Assembly (NCBI GenBank): GCA_000733355.1
Contig: JNVV01000063.1
Location: forward strand, 124,001 to 188,000
DNA: 64,000 nt
Source: Falciphora oryzae
Taxonomy: Eukaryota; Ascomycota; Sordariomycetes; Magnaporthales; Magnaporthaceae
Direction: 5' to 3'
Positions within the stretch are counted from its first letter, which is position 1. Each line of letters begins with the position of its first letter. Positions 41,301 through 54,025 of this stretch are shown piece after piece. The translations under genes and the position numbers were made by a program. The notes under the pieces are model-generated. The model saw nothing but the letters and a program-made list of their open reading frames with translations. It made no database searches and had not been told where the DNA came from.

Positions 41301-43740
41301 CCGCCTGTGGAGCCTGAACAAGCTACTCGACCGCGTGCGGCAGATGCGGCAGATGTACCAATACCTCGACGAGCCCGAGTACTCGCAACACCTGAGCTTC
41401 GATAACCCGTTTGTGGAGAACTGCATGCCCCAGTTCACGCTCATCGGAGAGACCGACGTGCCCTTGCGGGCCGTGTTTGAGAGCCGGGTCCAGGACTTCA
41501 CTCTTGACGTCCTCTCGCCGCACACGTCGCACGCTATCGGCATCGTCAAGCTGTCCCTGGAGCCTTCGAGCGCCCGGGCGCCGACCAACACGCTCAAGTT
41601 CAACGTCGTCATGCACGAGATGGTTGGCTTTGCGGAGCGCGAGGGCACCCAGGTGCATGCCCAGCTTTTTATCCCGGGCGTCTCGGAGGAGGGCGGTATC
41701 ACAACGACGCAGATGATCAACGACTTCGACGAGGGTCCTATCAGGTTCGAGAGCGTGCACAGCATGAGCATCCCGCTCTTTGGTCCTCAAGACATGTGCC
41801 TCCGCGTCGCCATCTTCGCCAAGGTGTCGACTATGCACCTTGACAAGCTTCTCAGCTGGGACGACATGCGAGAGGCCACGCCGGGAAAGCAGAAGGCGGC
41901 CAGGATTGCAGAGTCGCAGTTCTACACCAAGGAGAAGCATGACATCCTCGCGCGGGTGCAGATTATGGAGCTCGACGAGAACGGAGAGTACGTGCCGGTC
42001 GAGGTCATGCAGACCAGCGAGATCGACTCGGGCACCTTCCAACTCCACCAGGGTCTGCAGAGACGTGTCGCCATCAGCCTCAATCACAGCTCCGGCGACG
42101 CGCTCCCGTGGGACGATGTGCGCTCCTTGCGGGTTGGGAAGATCCAGCTGGTTGACCATGCCGGAAAGATGCCCGACATGGGCACCGTGTCTCCTGACAT
42201 CTCGCTGAAGCTATCGACCAAGCCCGTCTTCCGCGAAAACGCCAATGGAACCCGCAGCGTCACCCTGATTGGGCAGTGGGACTCGAGTCTTCACGGTTCT
42301 CTACTGCTCGACCGTGTCACGGCGGAGAAGTACAAGGTGCAGATGACGGTCTCTTTCGACATCAGCTCTGAGAAGATGGCAGAACCGATGAAGTTCTCCC
42401 TGAATGTCTTCTGCCAGATCATGTCGCGGAACTTTGTCAGGCAGACGTCGCTACTCTCGTCGCTTTGGCAAAATGTCAGGATCGTCAAGTCTTCAACTGG
42501 CATCTTCACGCTCTCGCTACGCCCTGCTCCCATCAAGCGGGTGGGTGATATTTGGCGTCTCAACAGCCAACACGATTACGTCAAAGGCGAGGAAAACCTC
42601 AATTCCTGGGCTCCTCGTGGCGTTTCGCTCGTAAGCGACTTCATCGGCGCCAAGAGGAAGAGAAGGCGAATCGCCGAGGTCGGTGGCATTCAGAATTTCA
42701 TCCGGAAAATCGGCTTACCCGAGCCCAAGGTGAAGCCGGTCGAGGAGGGTGATATTCTTGCCGACATACCGCCGCCAAGAGGTTCACGACCTGACGACCT
42801 CGACTCTATTGACGAGCTCCTCTCGGACATTCCTGACGTATCCACGGCTCCGTCGGTTGCTGAAGATGCCGAAGCGGAGCCTGAAGCAGAGGAGCCTACG
42901 CTTACAGTATCTGACCTCCAAAAAGAGGTTCCTGAGTACGATGAGCGAGAGTCAGAGCTGCTCGAGAAGTGCCTGAAGCTATGGAAGAGTCATCCGGACC
43001 CTCTATTGCAGATACTCGGACCTGCAAACACGAGTCCACCTGAAAATGGGATTGCGCCGGAGCCGGAGGAGGCTCCTCGGCTGATCGCAACGGTGGTGCG
43101 CGCCACAAAAAACCCCAAAGTCATGAAGGGTGGCTACCTTCTCGTGCCGAGCAGCGACTGCACGCGCTGGATCAAGCGCTTTGTCGAGCTTCGTCGGCCC
43201 TATTTGCACATCCACAGTGTCTCAGATGGCGAGGAGGTTTCTATTGTCAGCCTCCGCAACTCTCGTGTGGATAGCCAGCCGGGCATTCTGCCGCTGCTGG
43301 AAGCCGGAGGCCATGGCCGCGACCCCGAGCCGGAGCCAAGCGAGGATGGGCAGGAGCCAGGGTCAGAGTCGCCTGGAGATGCGCGCCAGAACGGTAATGG
43401 CGGTGACCAAAGGCAGGGGCACAGGAGACAAGCCTCTAGCCGCAGCACCATCTCGTCCCTCTGGAGCGGCGTCGCAGCTGCTAGGGGGCCGGCAGCGCGC
43501 GGCACGGGCCTTGCCGCGCTCAGCGACCGCCTGCAGGCCGGCGTGTTTGCCATCTACGGGACTGACAACACCTGGCTGTTTGCGGCACGCAACGAGCGCG
43601 AAAAGCTCGACTGGATCTTCCGCATCGACCAGAGCTACTTTGCCTCAAGCGCCAGCGCCAGCGGCATCAGCAGCCCCAACGGGTTCAACCCGAGAGCTGA
43701 CGAGAGCGACAATTTCTCTAGCGGCATTGTCAGCCGATGA
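38372..43740 (+). CDS. Kinesin-3 UNC104/KIF1-type motor, 1755 aa
   Basis: Exons 38372-38426 (MAGGNIKVVVRCRPFNGR) and 38528-43740; donor GTGAGT, acceptor TAG, phase 1, joining to EMDRGAKCIV. Motor domain (about residues 1-360): P-loop FAYGQTGSGKSYSMMG near 103-115, switch I NETSSRSHAVF and switch II LVDLAGSERA. A poly-Gly run follows (genome 39631-39669) and a neck coil, then an FHA domain (about 500-600), KIF1B-type and DUF3694-type regions, and a C-terminal PH domain (KGGYLLVPSS..RWIKRFVELRRPYLHIHS). Kinesin-3 carries early endosomes and vesicles along microtubules to hyphal tips; the PH domain binds phosphoinositides. Length and order match full-length fungal UNC104. Confidence 0.95.
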
Positions 43741-45566
43741 TCTTTTTCTTCGACTCTCCTTTTTTTTACTTTTACTTTCCCTTTTCTTTCTCGTCACGGT
43801 ACTGATACATATTTACGTCATGAGTTCACGACGCCGAGATGAAAGCCAGTCATTCTTTTTTTCCTATTGAGTCCATATACCGGGTTTCCCCCGTTATGCC
43901 CGATGTTGGTACCCGTTTTTGCGTCCTATTTCGACATTTACCCATTCCTCACCTCGCCTAACCCATATACCCCTCTTATTCTTATTTCATTCTGACGCAC
44001 GGCAGAAGATGAGGTACGAGGATCTGTACTACAAGATGTTTCTTTGATTTACGCATAGACCTATACCCCAGCCTTTGCTTCCACGGTATGATGCGCGCCC
44101 TTGGTTTGGCCATCTTTTTCGACCGCTTGGAGATACAGGAAAAAGGATTGCGGATGTGGATATTCAAGCATCGTCACTTGGAGAGCGAAGACATTAGCAG
44201 CTGCTGGCCGGGCAGATTTTTCCCCGTTGGTCGTACAGACAGGTCTGTCAGCCGAGGCATCATATAGAAGCAAAAAGAGAATAATAGATGGACAGACGTG
44301 CTCCACGTGAGCAGATGCAACATCATATCGTGTCCCATCGAAAAAGCGATAATATGCAGGATTGGAGAGAATACGAATGTGGAGATGATGGAGAAGATGC
44401 CGGATTGGGGAACCAGACCTCGCCGGTTTCCGCCGTTGCCGCCTGCCCTGATCTCACGATAGCGACGCCTTCGGCGAACCGCCGGTCCTCCGCTTATTGA
44501 CAGTTATTAGAGTCGGAACATACAAAGATACAAAATTCGCTGTTCCGACGTCGCGATTGGCATGCAACCCTTTGCACGTCCTGGGTTGGCCGAGTAGGTT
44601 GGCAATAAGTAATAACGGGTGGAACGTTGCCCCGAGATTGGGTGACAGAGCAAAGAGAAAAAAAGACGAGGGCTACGGTATCCTGATTCAATCTACATAA
44701 ATGTAGGTTACTTGGCCTCAGCTAGGGAGAGGTTGTGGGTACACTGCATGGTATCGATGTGGCTACACGGCCTGGGTGGCGCGCCGCCGCGCCCGAGGCT
44801 GCAACGTCAGCCGCCCGTCCCGCACGTTTTTGTTATACGAGGCCGGGGCAGGTGACACGGGTGGGCGACCCGAAGGACCCCCAATCCGGGGAAGCGGGAT
44901 GTGTAAGGGTGTGGTATTTGGGCTTGTGTTTTTGTAGTCTGTATTACGCAACGCTACCCAGGTACGGAAAGAAACGTGGTGGATGGGGTGATCCTGTGGA
45001 GGGGGGTAATGTGACGGTTCAGCTTTGCTTTGCAGGTTCGTGTTGAAGGATTCAGCCGGGGACCGCTCAACTGCGGACTGCACTACTCGCTTTGTTTGGC
45101 TGATAATCGTCACGTATAGCAGGGAAGGCCAAGAATAGTGAAAAGCCAGTTCCTTTTTATTAAAATTATGCAAAAGACCAAAAAGCTGATGCCCTAGGAT
45201 GCTGAAGGAGTGATTGTAAGAAGAATAAACCCCCCTGAAGCAACCGGAACAAAGGAAGTAAAGAAGAGAAGAAAAAGTGTTGCTGTAAGAAGAAGTGAAC
45301 TCCCCTGTCGATCACCCTCTGTGATTATAGAATCCTCCAAACCCGATCCCTAAAAATGGTTAACTTTGAAAATGTGGAAGACAAGGAATGTAGAGAATAA
45401 GAAGAGTCCCTGAAGAAAACCCACCACCAGACATGCTATGCGAGAGAGGAAAAAGATCTAGTAGACGCTAAATGAATGACAAGGAGAGACAGTGGAGCAA
45501 AGACCGAGAGCTATTCACATTAAATAGCCAGAGATAGAGAGGCGAAGCATTTTAGAGAGAAGCCAT
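43741..45566. other. Intergenic region with 3' ends
   Basis: Between the kinesin stop and the stop of the But2-like gene. Rich in AG/AT simple sequence (45180-45540). No gene recognised. Confidence 0.5.
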
Positions 45567-46022
45567 CTAGCAGCTGTGGCTGATGCGCAGGCCGGCGCCG
45601 GGCTGGGCCGGGTAGCTGACGGAGGCCGGGCCCTCGCCGGCGATCTCGAGGCGGTAGGCCATGGAGGGCCTGCAGCCGAACGAGTTGATGAAGCGGCGGG
45701 TGGGCTCGGTGGGCGAGCTCTGGAAGGTGATGGTGCCGACGATGGAGCCGGGCGCGTTGCCGTTGACGTCGATGACGTTGACGGCGGCGTTGCCGGACGA
45801 GGTGATGGGGAAGCCGGCGGGGAAGTAGGCCTCGAGCTGGCAGGCGCCGACGGCCGAGGGGGGCGGGTAGAAGGCCACGGTCTGGGGGCTGCCCTTGGAC
45901 ACGGACAGGCCGGTGGTGGAGGGGGCGACGAACTGGCACGCGCGCTTGGACACCTCGGCGGGGGCCGGGGCGGCGGAGACGGCGGTGGCGAGGAGGGCGG
46001 CGAGGACGGTGGTGAACTGCAT
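45567..46022 (-). CDS. Small secreted But2-like protein, 151 aa
   Basis: Signal peptide (residues 1-17, MQFTTVLAALLATAVSA), then a propeptide with Lys-Arg at 26-27 (a Kex2 site), then a beta-rich domain of about 120 residues. The blocks CQLEAYFPAGFPITSS, INSFGCRPSMAYRLEIAG and the end VSYPAQPGAGLRISHSC look like the But2 C-terminal domain family, which is common in secreted fungal proteins. It has four cysteines after the Kex2 site. Function unknown; likely a cell-wall or secreted protein. Single exon, GC-rich. A TATATAAG box lies about 235 bp upstream. Confidence 0.7.
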   Translation of the reverse strand: MQFTTVLAALLATAVSAAPAPAEVSKRACQFVAPSTTGLSVSKGSPQTVAFYPPPSAVGACQLEAYFPAGFPITSSGNAAVNVIDVNGNAPGSIVGTITFQSSPTEPTRRFINSFGCRPSMAYRLEIAGEGPASVSYPAQPGAGLRISHSC

Positions 46023-49000
46023 TTTGATGGTTGGGTTTTGTTGTACCGAAAAGTGGTAGTGAGTGTAGTTTGTTTGTTTGTTGGTTGGAGTGGTTTGCTC
46101 AAGAAGCGATGGTAGAAAAGTTGGTAGATGGTTATAGAAAGGTGAGCGAAGGTGTTTTGTTTGCTTGGTTGTCGTGAGTGAGAGGAGGCTCCGAAGATGC
46201 TGATGAGGATGGAGATGGGGAAAAAGATATCCATGGATGGGGAGGGCATCGCCTCTCTTATATACACGAGAGGCGAGGCCTTCATCCGGCTACTCGGTCT
46301 GCGAGCCATGCTTCTTGCCTGCCTTGTCGTCCAGCCTGCTGCAACGTGCCATTCCCGAGTCCGGGCGGAGCAACCGCTCGAGGGAGGGTGAAGGAATCTC
46401 GTGTAAGCCTCGAAGGCGGGGGCTAGTTAGCCAGCTAGCCCACCATCACCACAATCCACGACTCCCACATGACACCAGTAAAAAAACGCACGCACACAGC
46501 CAAGCTTCCTATGATGGAGAGGCTGAGCAGCTGCTGTTTTTCCTCGACGGGGTGGCCGTGGCATTGCATGGGGCTCGCCCGACCATCGATCGGTGAGGGG
46601 AGCTAACACGAGACAGCAACAACGCCAAGCGGCAGCAGGGACGAGCTGATGGGTGTTTCGGCGCCGGGCGGTGCTGCTGCACACCTATGCAGGTTGCCAA
46701 AAGGGAGGACAGGCAGGCAGGCGGAAGCAAAAACAGCCCAGATCAGGTGCGCATGCAAATGCAGGCTGCAAGCAAGCACGCCACGGATCGAGGGGACATG
46801 GTACCTGGCTGACTGACTTCAGCTCATGCCGGGTCGGTACCGGGTTGCAACGCTGCGTACAGTTCTCCTCTCTCTGTGCTTGGTGCATGTGTTGTTTTCG
46901 GCTTAGCAGATGTAAGGGCGGCGACCGCGACGTCCAAAAGAGGCAACCCGGACGACGGGGATTACCACACATACTCTTTGTGTGAAAGTGTGCCCCACAA
47001 GTAGGTAGGTACATAGCAGGCAAGAAAAAAAGACGTCAGATTTCTCTGACGTTCAGGCAAAAGAAAAAGTGCCGGTAGCGGATGACATGTGGAGAGCCAG
47101 CCCTTGGGAGAGGCTGACGGAGCGGCCATTATGCGGCCATTCCCCCAGGCTCCGATAATTGCCCGGTGGGATTTCGAGGGCGTTTTTCTTGGGGGCTCCT
47201 TTTTGTTCAGCTCCTGGCCTCGGCTGGATATGCCGCTAGCCGTCCGGCGACAATAACATTGCCTCGAGACCAAAGGAAAGGCTAGAGAGGCTTCTCTGAA
47301 TGGTTACAGCAGCGTAAGATTTGAACCAGCGACGAGAGTATCCCGCCATGGGCAAATGCAAGATCTGAGGTAACGGGGAAATTTCGGGAGCAGTTCCGAA
47401 AGCTGTCCAATGGACGGACGGCAAACAGGCGACCCTAGGTCTTAGGGCTGATGGGTGTCTAGACGAGCTGCGCACACTGCGTATACTGCCGAGCAAGCTG
47501 GTGCTAGTCGCATGCCCAGTTCCAGCCCAGTGGTGAGGCTGGGGCAGGTTAGGGCGTTGGCGTTGGCGTCCGGCCGCGTGCTCGTTCGGGCCCAATTTCT
47601 AAATAAAGGGAGCAAATCAAAAGACAAGATGAAAATAACCCTTGCATGTCTCCCACGCCGTTGGGACCTGACCAGAAGAGCGCGCGGGGCTGGGGGGATT
47701 GCGAAAAAAACGGCAAGTCTGGTAGATTTGCCCAATGAAGATTCTGGGCTGGAAAACAACAGCTGAAAAGGGAAAGGAGCCAACAGCGCGAAGGGATGGG
47801 GAAATCGGGATTTCCTGCATGCACCTCAGCAGGCGAGGCAGAAATGACCCAGCTTCCGGCAGTAGCTGGGATTGCTGTGCCCCCGCCACAAAAGCTGGCG
47901 CTCAATCGAGTACAACCCAGCCCTACCGTTGTATTGCATCTGCAGCACAGCAAAGGACTAGACCACATAGTCAAGGTGCGTTGCGTGCCCATGTGAGGTT
48001 GCGCAGCTGGCACCTGCTGCCAACAGCCACAGCACATTGACTGCAAGGGCCCATCCTGGATCACGATCCCTCCAAATACGTGGTGGTGATGATGAGGAGC
48101 AGGATGTTGTCGAGGGATTGTCGGTGGGATTCCCCGAGCTAGCCTTCTTTCGGCCCCATCTTTGAAACAGAGATCCGGGGTTCAACCGCACTACTTAGGG
48201 CTGTGTAGGTAGTAGCTGGAATAGTGTGGTGGTCAGGGTAGGCTGCGCTGTTGCTTGTTGGCACCATCTCTGGATAAAGCGGAGAGAGGACGGAGTTCGT
48301 CGCGTGTGGGTGACTTCCCGGCGAGGCACAGCCCCGGGAGCTGGAAAGGCGAGAAGGATGGTGGTGGCGAGGCCTGTGGGGAGAGAGGTGAGACATACAG
48401 ACTAGAAAGCAGCTGACATGGAAAAGTTTTGGGAAGCGGCACGGCCGTGACGGAGCTGAGCCCTTCGGCGGCCCACTCGGCAGATTGACGGGAAAGCGTT
48501 GCAGCTGCCCCTGATTGGTCCCGGTCCGTAATCACTGCCGGGTTGGCGGGCGAGGTGGTGTTGTGGATGTCAGACAGCAAGCAGGCAGACGGAACAAGGT
48601 GAGGTCAGCGGCCGGCGATTGCCTTGTCGACACTTCATCGACCTGACGGGGCGAGAAGGCGATGACGCCGCAATCCACAAGGCAAGTATATGCTTAAAGA
48701 AATCCTGCGCCGCAATCCCACTCAGAAGGTTCTTTACCATCCTGTGGTGCTGGTGCTGTCTCACAAACCCCAGAGTTGGAGGCCCTCAACATCGGCGACC
48801 ACGGCTACTCAGCTCGTCACGCGACCACTGGCGGATTCTCCCCCTGGCTGACCTCGTATGTTTTCTTGTGACCGCATTCCGTAGATGATCTGGAGGCAGC
48901 GCACAGCAAGTTACCTCCATCTTGGCAGGCGCAACGTTTCTGAATACCAGGCAAGGCAGCAGGACAGGACGAGCACAGCCCGACTGCGATTATGACACCT

Positions 49001-49124
49001 AATACCGGTAACAGCGGCTAGGTTGGTCTGTGAGAACAGGCAAGAGAGCCATATCTCCCCGGGTTTGTACATTCCCCCAGGATACTTGCTCCTCGCCCAA
49101 GACGACTGGATGACTAGTCACAGC
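46023..49124. other. Long intergenic tract
   Basis: About 3.1 kb. Its left end is the promoter of the But2-like gene. No reading frame with recognisable sequence was found. Confidence 0.5.
46257..46264 (-). promoter_or_regulatory. TATA-like box of But2-like gene
   Basis: TATATAAG on the minus strand about 235 bp upstream of the ATG. Confidence 0.4.
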
Positions 49125-50311
49125 CTACTTCTGGAACGCCATGACGGCGTACCTGAAGTTTCCGTTTGCGTAGCCTCGCCTCATGGCGCGGAACGACTGC
49201 AGAAACGCAATACCGTCGCGGCCTTGGCTGAGGGCGAACGCCCAGAGCGAGGGGTTTTGGATCAGTGACCAGGTGATATCCCTGAAACCACATGCGCTCG
49301 CCGTTAGCACTCAGGTAAATTCAGAGGGCTCATCAGATTGCTGTTGGGTAGTAAAGAAACCTACCAAGTCTTGCTCACTTCCTTGCTGATATCCTTCGGA
49401 GCGGCCAAGACGCCCAGCCCGGCTGACGTTGACATCTCGACGTACTGGGGCTGAGTGCAGAGAGGCGGGAGCAGCATGCCATCTATCACAAGAGTAAAAA
49501 AGCAGCCTGTCAGCCTGGGAGTTGCGGGTATTTCCAAACGGGGCAGAAAGAAAAGCTGCCGTAGTTCTTAACCTTCTATGGGCTTGATGTCGTTCTCGAA
49601 GCCCTGGTCGCCGAGCTCCTCGGCCTTGAACCAGTCGGCGAGGACCAGGCGGCCGCCCGGCTTGAGGACGGCGTGGGCGTTGCGGAAGAAGAGCGGCTTG
49701 TCGGGGAAGTGACTCAGGGCCTCGCTGATCCAGACGGCATCAAAGTCGCCCGGGAAGCGACCGCCCATCTTCTCGGCGTCCAGCTCGATGAAGCGGACCT
49801 TGCCCTTGCCGAGCGCGAAGAAGCCGTCGGCGTCGGGTCCGGCAGCAGTAGCAGCAGTGCTATCCTTGGCGGCGGCGGCGGCATCCTTGGCCGTCTCGGC
49901 CTCGGCGGCGGCGGCGGTCAGGCGCTTGGCGATCTCGACCTGCTTGCCCGAGATGGTGATTCCCGTCACGGTGCAGCCGAGCTGCGAGGCGAGGTGGCGC
50001 GAGGTGCCGCCGATGCCGCAGCCGACGTCAAGCACGTGCGAGCCCGGGGCGACCTTTGAGATGTCGAGCAGCAGATTGATCAGATTGACCTGGGCGACTT
50101 CCTTGGTCTCGCTAGCCTTGCTCTCCTCGGTCGGCCAATAGCCGTGGTGGATGTGCTCGCCCCAGAGGCTTAGATAATAATCACTGGCGAGGTCGTAGTG
50201 AAGCTTGATCCGGTCCTTGAGGGCCTGCATGGTGGTGTGCGCCAAGCCGAGAGGGGTGTCATATTGCTTGCTCAACTCTGTCGCCTCGTCTGCCGGTGCC
50301 GTCGTAGCCAT
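49125..50311 (-). CDS. SAM-dependent methyltransferase, 337 aa
   Basis: Exons (complement) 50311-49573, 49482-49365 and 49281-49125; donors GTTAAG and GTAGGT, acceptors TAG and CAG, phases agree. The frame upstream of the ATG at 50311 starts with TTG, so 50311 is the start. Motif I is VLDVGCGIGGTSRHLA, with ITISGKQVEIA after it and VWISEALSHFPDKPLFF later. The N-terminal DLASDYYLSLWGEHIHHGYW resembles tocopherol- and sterol-type C/O-methyltransferases. An Ala-rich insert (about residues 140-165) sits between motif I and the next strand. Probably methylates a small molecule; the substrate is unknown. Divergent from the alkaline phosphatase gene. Confidence 0.85.
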
Positions 50312-51726
50312 TTTCGTGAGCGGCCTAGAGGTGATATCCAAAATGAAGGTGCGCTGTATCTTGCCGTGATTCCCAGAAACGCGGACTGGAGGGCGTAGGT
50401 TGCTGGTGGTGGTGCCAAGAGCTCAGGCTAGGCTAGGTATCCCTCACTCAACCCCTCATCAGCACATGGTAGCATTGGGGTTCGTCCCGGCTGCATGGTT
50501 GGCCAGGGACCTCTCTTTCTCATGATTCGAGAACGTCCGGCCATTGGCCAGAGTCGTCTGGCCAGTAGAAACATTGGACGTGTTTGCGAAAGCGAGACTG
50601 AATTTGTACGTCCGCTGTGTTATACCGAAATTGCCCCACACGAGTTGATAATGTATTCCTGTCATCCAAATCGTACGAAATTCGCCGAGTACAACAGCAG
50701 ACAAAAAAAAAGGAAAGTGGAGGACACGCAGGAACAGAGATGGAGACGATGCCCTTGGCCGTCAGTTCTCCGGTATGGAGCCCGCCTGGAGGAGGTTGGT
50801 TGTCGGCTCGGCCGGGTGGGTTGTGTTGCGTGCTGCTGTGGGATGTGAACGAGTTAAGCTTCGATCCGCCACAGAGGGCCAATCAGACGACTCTATCGCA
50901 CCACGTTCCTGACTTTCCCAATCAGAGCCAAGACATTGCACCCCAACTCATATACTCGCCCAAGAATTGCCGCTTTCTTTGCTAACCACCACCACGGGCC
51001 AACATGCATGGCAGGCCCATCCCCTGCCTTGTCTTCTTTTCCTCCTCCCCGATCTGGATAGCAGAGAGACCCCAGACCCCGCCTGAGCCCCTGATGCGCC
51101 TCGTCTGGACCGAATCTGCTCCTCATCCGCCATCGACCCGACCCCCAACAACCTAATCAAGCGGAGACGAAGAGAGGCTGGGCGCTCGGCCTACTTTCCC
51201 TCAGCCCTGGCGCCGGGTGCCTGGCAGACACGTGCGTGGTGTGTCTTCTGTGAATGGGTTCTCGATGCAACCTAGGCTTGACGACTCCACGACTCCTGGC
51301 CGGCCTCGCTGTCCGTCGCGTCCCGCCCTAGCATGCACCGAAGACACGTCGGACGTGCAGTCGGGCCCATCCATCCCATCCATCCACCCTTCGGTCAACA
51401 GCTCCAGCATAGCTTCCGGCTCCAGGACGTCATGGATCATCCCATCATGCCTCCTGCCTCGTGGGGGGATGGATCCCTCGTTTAGATTATTGACTCTGCA
51501 GCTTGCCGGGGCTGTCTAAGTTGGTAGTCCTGCAGGCAGGCCTTCCCGCTGCGACCCTGCAGCTCGTCAATTATAAGAAGCCCGAGATGGGACGACGAGA
51601 AGGCGATGCCTGCACGCTAGCTCTCTGCTCTCTGCCCCTCCCTCCCCTTTCCCTTCTCTTTGCCCCTAGGCTTCGCCCGGTTCACCGCAACGTGAGCCTT
51701 GAGTGAGCGACAAGCAAAGGAAGAAG
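50312..51726. other. Divergent promoter region
   Basis: Between methyltransferase and phosphatase starts. Holds a short CCATC-rich simple repeat at 51367-51392. No gene recognised. Confidence 0.5.
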
Positions 51727-53801
51727 ATGCTGTCCCGCGCGAGCATTACCGCGGCGGCGGCGGCGCTGCTGCTGCTGCCCGCGGCTACTGGCCAGACCTT
51801 CCAGCGCCTCGGCACATGCCCCGACCTTGGCTGTATTCTGCCTCCCGACCAGAGTGACTTCCTGCCGGGCCAGCAGTTTGACATCCGCTTCGAGGTCCAC
51901 GCCCCGGTCAACGGCTCCGAGGCCTTCAACGGTGGCGTGCCCGATGAAGCCTTCACCGTCGAGATCGAGAAGCAGGGCGGCGGCGGCGGCAAGAGCATCG
52001 CGCAGTACTTCAACCGCACCGCCGAGCCCGAGCTGGAGAAGTGGACGTTCCGGTGGTTCGAGGATCTCTTTGCCCAGGAAGCCAAGACCCCGTCCGTCGT
52101 CAACGTCGCCTCCAAGGCTTACCGACGCGTCGCCATTTACGAGCCCGGCGTCTACAACGTGACCCTCAAGTACTACAACGACAAGGTCACGACCGCCACC
52201 TGGACGGTGCGCCCGCTGGCTACCGAGAAGAGGGCCAAGAACGTCATCTTCTTCATCGGTGACGGCATGACCACCAACATGATCACGGCCGCCCGCCTGC
52301 TCGGCCACAAGAGCATCAACGGCAAATACCAGAGCCTGCTGCAGCTCGACAAGTTCCCCGTGCTCGGCCACCAGATGACCCACTCCATCGACACCTACAT
52401 CACCGACTCGGCCAACTCGGCGAGCGCTCTTTACAGCGGCCACAAGTCGACAGTCAACGCCATGGGTGTCTACGCCGACAGCTCGCCCGACGTCTTCGAC
52501 GACCCCAAGGTCGAGACCATCGTCGAGCTCCTGAAGCGCGTCTGGGGCTCGGCCTGGGGCGCCGTCTCGACCGCCTTCATTGCTGACGCCACTCCAATTG
52601 CTTTGACCGCCCACACTCGGTCTCGCGCTGCGTACGGCCCGCTTATCGACCAGGCGCTCAACGGCGTGACCAACTACTCCTGGCCGAACCACGGCGGCCC
52701 CGACGTCTACCTCGGCGGCGGTGCCGAGCAGTTCCTCCCCGGATCCGGCTCGTACCAAGGCAAGGACTACTACGCCGAGTTTGCCAAGAAGGGCTACACC
52801 ATCAGCTACAACAAGACGTCGCTGGCCGAGACCCCCAAGGACGCCAAGACCTTGGGCATCTTCTGCCGCTCCAACCTGCCCGTCTGGCTGGACCGCAACG
52901 TCTTCACCGACAACATCGCCAAGCTCAACAACGACCCCCGTGGCGCTCGCGGTGCCGCTACGGATCTGCCCGGCCTCAAGGAGATGACCCTCAAGGCCAT
53001 CGACGTGCTGCACACCCGTGGCGGTGACAAGGGCTTCTTCCTGATGAGCGAGGCCGCGTCCATCGACAAGCAGATGCACGCGCTCGACTACGACCGCGCC
53101 TTGGGCGACCTGCTCGAGCTCGACGACACTGTCCGGGCTACCGTCAAGAAGCTAGAGGAGCTCGACATCCTGAAGGAGACTCTGGTTGTCGTTTCGGCAG
53201 ATCACGGACACGGCTTCGATGTAAGTCACAGCTCCATGTTTCCCCGTCTTAGACCGGCTTGCTAACGAACGCCAACTTCAATTCACAGGTCTTCGGCAGC
53301 GCAGACACCAAATACATGGAGTCCAAGAAGACGGACCGTGAGAAGCGCGCGGCGGTCGGCGTCTACGAGAAGTCGGGCAAGTCGCTGTACCAGGTCGAGG
53401 CGCCCGGCGTGAGCTACAACACGGGGCCCAACTTCCCGCTCAACTGGTCGCCGCGCTACGTCATCGCCTCGGGCTTCGGCGCCGCGCCCGACCACCGCGA
53501 CAGCTACAGGGTGAGCCCGTCGCCGCGCGTGCCCGCCATTAACGCTTCCGGGCTGCCGACCAACGACATGTACGCCAACCCGCTCGACCACCCGGCCGGC
53601 TTCGTCGTCAACGGCACCCTGCCCACCAACGAGGCGCAGGGCGTCCACTCCCTTACGGACGTGCCTGTCTACGCCATGGGCCCTTGCCAAGAGACCTTTG
53701 GAGGTACCTATGGCAACATCGACGTCTTTTACAAGATCGCCGAGTGCCTGGGTCTGGGTCAGCCCACCAACAAGACCCGCTGCGCCACCTCGAAGCACTA
53801 A
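51727..53801 (+). CDS. Secreted alkaline phosphatase, 668 aa
   Basis: Exons 51727-53220 and 53289-53801; donor GTAAGT, acceptor CAG, phase 0. Signal peptide at residues 1-22. A beta-rich N-terminal part of about 140 residues precedes the catalytic domain. Alkaline-phosphatase family motifs are visible: IGDGMTTNM (metal Asp), TDSANSASALYSG (nucleophile Ser), EAASIDKQMHALD (metal Asp and His) and VVSADHGHGFDV (metal Asp-His). It releases phosphate from monoesters outside the cell or in the periplasm-like space, usually under phosphate starvation. Several N-glycosylation sequons are present. Fungal relatives are repressed by phosphate; nothing in the sequence proves that here. Converges with CutC. 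Confidence 0.92.
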
Positions 53802-54025
53802 GCTCTAGGGGCTCGGATAGTGGTTGTGATGATGGTGGTACTTGTGTATAGACTAGAGCTGTTTGTTATAGACGGCATTTTACGAGACCATGTATAGATG
53901 GACGATTCTGAAAATGTGTAATGAAGTTGTGCTGTCAAAGAGTTTCCCCTAAGAGTATCAGTGGCTTTCTTTGCTGTCTGATGTCCGCTGTAGATGCTCT
54001 GGTGCCTTTCTCTGAAGCAGCGTAA

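Noticed and set aside
47310..47345. GGTTCAAATC-like T-loop on the minus strand
   Set aside because: The flanking T-stem does not pair and no D-arm or anticodon arm fits.
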